This document shows, one piece after another, positions 60,233 to 64,000 of a stretch of 64,000 nt of DNA (positions are counted from its first letter, which is position 1; the number at the start of each line of letters is the position of its first letter). Made by a program: the position numbers and the translations under genes. The DNA is taken from contig WSYJ01000175.1 of NCBI GenBank assembly GCA_020186115.1, forward strand, positions 62,001 through 126,000, given 5' to 3'. This stretch comes from Histomonas meleagridis (Eukaryota > Parabasalia > Tritrichomonadida > Dientamoebidae). The notes beneath the pieces are model-generated. The model was not told where the DNA came from and searched no databases. It was given only the letters and a program-made list of their open reading frames with translations.

Positions 60233-62699
60233 ACAGCACTCATTTATGCATCTAAATTAGGTCACATAGAAATAGTTAAAATACTTCTTGAACAAAAAGG
60301 AATTAATATTAAAGCTAAAGATATTTATTAGTTTGATATAATATTTTATTTAATTATTTTATATTTGAAATTATTATTTGAAAATTATCTAAATTATTTG
60401 AAACAGCACTTATGAACGCATCTTCAAAAGGTCATACTGAAATCGTGAAATTACTTCTAGAGCATGGAAAATTTGATATAAATGATATAGATATTTATTT
60501 GTTTTTTATATTATTTATTGTAATTATTTAATATTTCAAAGTAATATTTGGAAATTATTTAACATATTTGAAACAGTTCTTATTTTAGCATCTAGAAATG
60601 ATCATAAAGAAGTGGTTAAATTACTTCTTGAACAAAAAGGAATTGATATTAATGCTAAAGATATTTATTTGTTATATTTGACATTTATTTTAATAATCTG
60701 ATATTTGATAATAATATTTGGAGATTAATAATATTATTTTTATCAGCACTTATGATAGCATCTAAAAGTGGTCATTCAGAAATAGTTAAATTACTACTTG
60801 AAAAAAAAGAAATTGATATTAATGCCAAAGGTATATAAATATTTGATTTGATATTTGTTACAATAGTTTAACATTTCATAATAATATTTGGTGATCAATT
60901 ATAATATTTTTTACATCACTTATATTCGCATCTTGTAATGGTAATACAAATATAGTTAAACTACTTCTTGATCAAGAAGGAATTGATATTAATGCTAAAG
61001 ATATTTAAATATTTGATCTGATATTAATTTTAACAATTTGATGTTTCACAAAAATATTTAGAAATCATTCAAATTACTTGAGACATCACTTATCAAAGCA
61101 ACTTATAATGGTAACTTAGATACTGTTCGATTACTTCTTGAGCAAGATAATATTGATGTCAATGCAAAAGATATTAATTTGTTTTATTTTCTATTTATTT
61201 TGAGAATTTAATGTTTTAGAATAATATTTGGATTTTATGAAAATTATTTTATACAGCAATTATGCATGCATCTGAAAGCGGTGAAATAGAAATATTTAAG
61301 TTGCTTCTTGCGAATAAGAACGTTGATATCAATTGTAAAGACATTTGTTTGTCTTATTTTATATTTGTTATGATGATATGAATTTTCAAAATAATATTTG
61401 GAAATTATTTAAATTATTTAATACACCACTCATGTATGCATCTAGAGAAGGTTATATAGAAATTGTAAAAATACTTCTTATACAAGAAAAAATTGATGTT
61501 AATACAAAAAATTTTTATTTGTTTTGTTTAGATTTCATAATAATAATTTGAAATTCCAAAATAATATTTGGAAATTATATAAAATATTTTATACAGCACT
61601 TATGTATGCATCTTATAATGGGTATTTAGAAATAGCTAAATTACTTCTTACGCAAAAAGGAATTGATTTTAATGCGAAAGATATTTGTTTTTTTGATTAA
61701 ATATTTGATTTAATGATTTGAATTTTCAAAATAAAATTTGGAAATTATGAAAAATATTTAACACAGCACTTATGCATGCATCAGAAAATGATAAAATAGA
61801 AATAGTTAAATTACTTCTTAAACAAAATAAAATTGATATTAATGCAAAAGATTTTTATTTGTTTTGTTTAGAATTTATAAAAAAAATTTAAAATTTCAAA
61901 ATATTGTTTGGAAATTATTTAAATTATTTAAAACAGCACTTATGTTTGCATCTAATGAAGGTTCTATAGAGATAGTTAAATTACTTCTTGAACAAGAAGG
62001 AATAGATATTAATGCTAAAGATATTTAATTGTATTAAAGACTTATTATAATAATTTAATATTACAAAATATTGTTTGGAAATTATTTAAATTATTTAAAA
62101 CAGCACTTATGTTTGCAGCTAATGAAGGTTCTATAGAGATAGTTAAATTACTTCTTGAACAAGAAGGAATAGATATTAATGCTAAAGATATTTAATTGTA
62201 TTATTTAAGACTTATTATAATAATTTAATATTACAAAATATTGTTTGGAAATTATTTAAATTATTTAAAACAGCACTTATGTTGGCATCTATAGAAGGTT
62301 CTATAGAGATAGTTAAATTACTTCTTGAACAAAAAGGTATCAATATTAATGCTAAAGATATTTAATTGTATTATTTAAGACTTATTATATTAATTTAATA
62401 TTTCAAAATAATATTTGGAAATAATTTAAAATATTTTGGACAGCACTTATGTTGGCATCTAAAAATGGTTATACAGAAATAGTTAAATTACTTCTTGAAC
62501 AAGAAGGAATAGATATTAATGCTAAAGATATTTAATTGTTTTGTTTAAAATATATTTAAAAAATTAAATATTTTCTCGTAAAATTTAGAAATTGATTAAA
62601 ATATTTGATACAGCACTTATTTATGCATCTAAAAAAGGTTACACTGAAATAGTTAAATTAATCAAAGAGAAAAAGAATAGTGAAAATTCTAATTGTTGA
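60233..62699 (+). repeat. Gene F ankyrin cassette array, 15 cassettes at 170 bp, intact cap
   Basis: Cassettes start at 60233, 60403, 60573, 60743, 60913, 61083, 61253, 61423, 61593, 61763, 61933, 62100, 62270 and 62440, with a cap at 62610. All steps are 170 bp except one of 167. Each encodes one ankyrin unit such as TPLMYASREGYIEIVKILLI or TALMHASENDKIEIVKLLLK. The cap reads TALIYASKKGYTEIVKLIKE and stops at 62697-62699. Cassettes are well diverged yet free of internal stops. The spacers of about 71 bp hold stops and share only TTTTAATAATTTG and an AATATTTGGAAATTATTTAA-like 3' part. Confidence 0.85.
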
Positions 62700-63135
62700 A
62701 ATATATCCAAATAAATAAAAGTATCTTTCTATAATGTTATCCATTTTGAGTCAAAACAATATTGTATAAGCTGTTTTACAAATATTTAATAAGGGAAAAA
62801 TATTATTTTAAAGATAATTTGTTCCTTGAGTCCCATTAAGTAAAATTATTATTTGTTTCATTTGTTTACTCATTATATGAAAATAAAAATTATTGTATCA
62901 GATTCTCATATTAATTTATATAAGCATCACCATATTCTCTTTTCTTTTAAGATTGTATGAAATTTATTTTGATTAAAGATAGATGTTACAAAGAAATTTT
63001 CTAAATAAAATAAACTTATATTTTTACCTTGATTTAAAAATCACACTTGAGGATATGAAAAAATTATAATAGTTAAAATGTTTTATTTTTTATTTATTCG
63101 TTTTGTTGAAAGGAAATTATAACAAAAGCAATTGT
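62700..63135. other. Intergenic region
   Basis: AT-rich DNA after the gene F cap. No gene or structured repeat is seen. Confidence 0.5.
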
Positions 63136-63654
63136 TTAAGAGAAATTGAGATGACTTTCTAAAAATGATGCAAGTTTGAAAGGAGCCCATCTCCGAACAA
63201 GAGAAGATGGAAGTGAAGATGGTTCTGTTTCGCCTTCAAATTTTACAACATAATAAATAATATTACGCGTTGAATCTGTTGTACACCCAAAGATTTCTGC
63301 TATTGGTCTTTTCTTAATTTTGTTATCCTTGGACTTGACTGTTTTCTTGGGCGTTGGTTTGCTATCTGATTGTTTGGATTTTGATGTTTTTGATTTAGGA
63401 GATTTTGGAGATGATTTGATACTATTTTCTTTTTGAACTAAAGACTGTTGGTACCTTTTAAGGATATCAGGACATGAAAGATTTGACTCTGGTTCCCAAG
63501 TATTTTCTGAATCTGGGTACCCAACCCACTTTATTAAATAGTACATTTTATTTCCTTTCTTTTTGTGACCTTTAATGTCTTCGACTTTGTATACTTCTTC
63601 ATCACTATCTGAAGACGAAGAAGAAGACATTACGAAGATTTTGGGTAGTCGCAT
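63136..63654 (-). CDS. HP1-like chromodomain protein
   Basis: 172 residues, or 164 from a second ATG at 63628-63630 that begins MSSSSSSDSDEE. The chromodomain at about 20-70 (EVYKVEDIKGHKKKGNKMYY, LIKWVGYPDSENTWEPESNL) keeps the aromatic-cage positions of HP1: Tyr in VYKVE, Trp in KWVGY and the following Tyr. These bind methylated lysine on histone H3. A basic Ser/Lys linker follows. The end (RPIAEIFGCTTDSTRNIIYY, RRWAPFKLASFLESHLNF) fits a chromoshadow dimerisation domain. The predicted role is heterochromatin formation, relevant in a genome crowded with repeats. The small size matches HP1 proteins. ACGTTTGAC lies 19-27 bp upstream of the first ATG. Confidence 0.88.
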   Translation of the reverse strand: MRLPKIFVMSSSSSSDSDEEVYKVEDIKGHKKKGNKMYYLIKWVGYPDSENTWEPESNLSCPDILKRYQQSLVQKENSIKSSPKSPKSKTSKSKQSDSKPTPKKTVKSKDNKIKKRPIAEIFGCTTDSTRNIIYYVVKFEGETEPSSLPSSLVRRWAPFKLASFLESHLNFS

Positions 63655-64000
63655 TTCACATCAAAAGTCAAACGTCTTTTTTGCCAGCAAATTTATTTTT
63701 TTCAAAAAATTCCTCAAATAAGAAACGTTTTGGAAATGTGTATCATCACACCAAATGTAGCAACTTACGATTTCACCATAGACACAACTCCAAAAATCTT
63801 GACAAAATGAGATGGATCATCAATTAATTTTAAAAAAAATCACTGTTAACATACAATTTTAATCTAAGTATATTCTATAAGAAGTATTTTTTGTAGAGTA
63901 TAGATAATTTCCAGAGTAATTGAGCATCATATTCAAGTCCTTATGTTGCCCATATACACCTCCAAGTTTAAAGCCATTATATAAATCCAGATCTCTTACT
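63655..64000. other. Terminal intergenic DNA
   Basis: Promoter side of the chromodomain gene and AT-rich sequence to the window end. No gene is seen. Confidence 0.4.

Noticed and set aside
1-64000. tRNA or rRNA genes
   Set aside because: No T-loop GGTTCGAATCC-type box with a matching acceptor stem, and no rRNA-like conserved stretch, was found by eye on either strand.

Overview
The window looks like nuclear DNA of a trichomonad (Parabasalia), most likely a Tritrichomonas-type genome. The DNA is very AT-rich. The conserved housekeeping genes are single uninterrupted ORFs, several stop codons overlap TAAA (the known trichomonad poly(A) signal), two genes carry a TCA-Y-W initiator just upstream of the ATG, and the accessory DNA is dominated by DUF3447/ankyrin paralogues and BspA-like surface-protein remnants. 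The species assignment is inference; no rRNA or tRNA gene was recognised.

Layout. 1-3.2 kb: end of a partial gene, then ankyrin gene A. 3.2-5.2 kb: AT-rich DNA with a perfect hairpin and a frameshifted BspA-like gene. 5.3-7.1 kb: two small conserved-looking genes, one with a probable PSP1 domain. 7.1-14.6 kb: aldo-keto reductase relic, ankyrin gene B, Hsp70 relic, ankyrin gene C. 14.7-19.9 kb: a divergent coiled-coil pair, an importin-alpha-like ARM protein and a PP1-type phosphatase. 20.4-31.7 kb: a 2389-residue BEACH protein head-to-head with a Rictor (TORC2) homologue, then a basic protein. 32-36.8 kb: ankyrin protein, surface-protein tail remnant, EF-1alpha, NOL10/Enp2. 36.9-41.8 kb: orphan ankyrin cassettes and a VIT/VWA protein. 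41.8-49.4 kb: ankyrin gene D, a vesicle-tether-like protein and ankyrin gene E. 49.7-56.2 kb: coiled-coil protein, small membrane protein, ankyrin and PP1 relics and a 1438-residue probable solenoid. 56.6-58.9 kb: a mahogunin-like RING protein divergent from an F-box/LRR protein. 59-62.7 kb: ankyrin gene F. 63.1-63.7 kb: an HP1-like chromodomain protein.

The most unusual structure is shared by the six ankyrin genes A-F. Each has a roughly 300-410 residue amino-terminal ORF with a strongly conserved DUF3447 block. In the same orientation follows a train of cassettes that each encode exactly one ankyrin repeat. The cassettes are separated by AT-rich, stop-containing spacers, and in five of the six the train closes with a distinct carboxy-terminal cap cassette and stop. 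In gene F, 15 cassettes sit almost exactly 170 bp apart. Removing a 71-bp spacer between each pair restores continuous 33-residue ankyrin repeats, yet the borders are not GT-AG and lack the trichomonad ACTAACACACAG motif. Either these are non-canonical introns on an unusual scale for a trichomonad, or the arrays are silent modular reservoirs for recombination. Three of the six amino-terminal ORFs also carry a single frameshift in or beside an A or T run.

The housekeeping genes are packed with short intergenic gaps and divergent promoters, whereas ankyrin arrays, relics and hairpins fill the rest. Relics of an aldo-keto reductase, Hsp70, PP1 phosphatase, a BspA-like protein and an ankyrin gene show that duplicated copies decay in place here.
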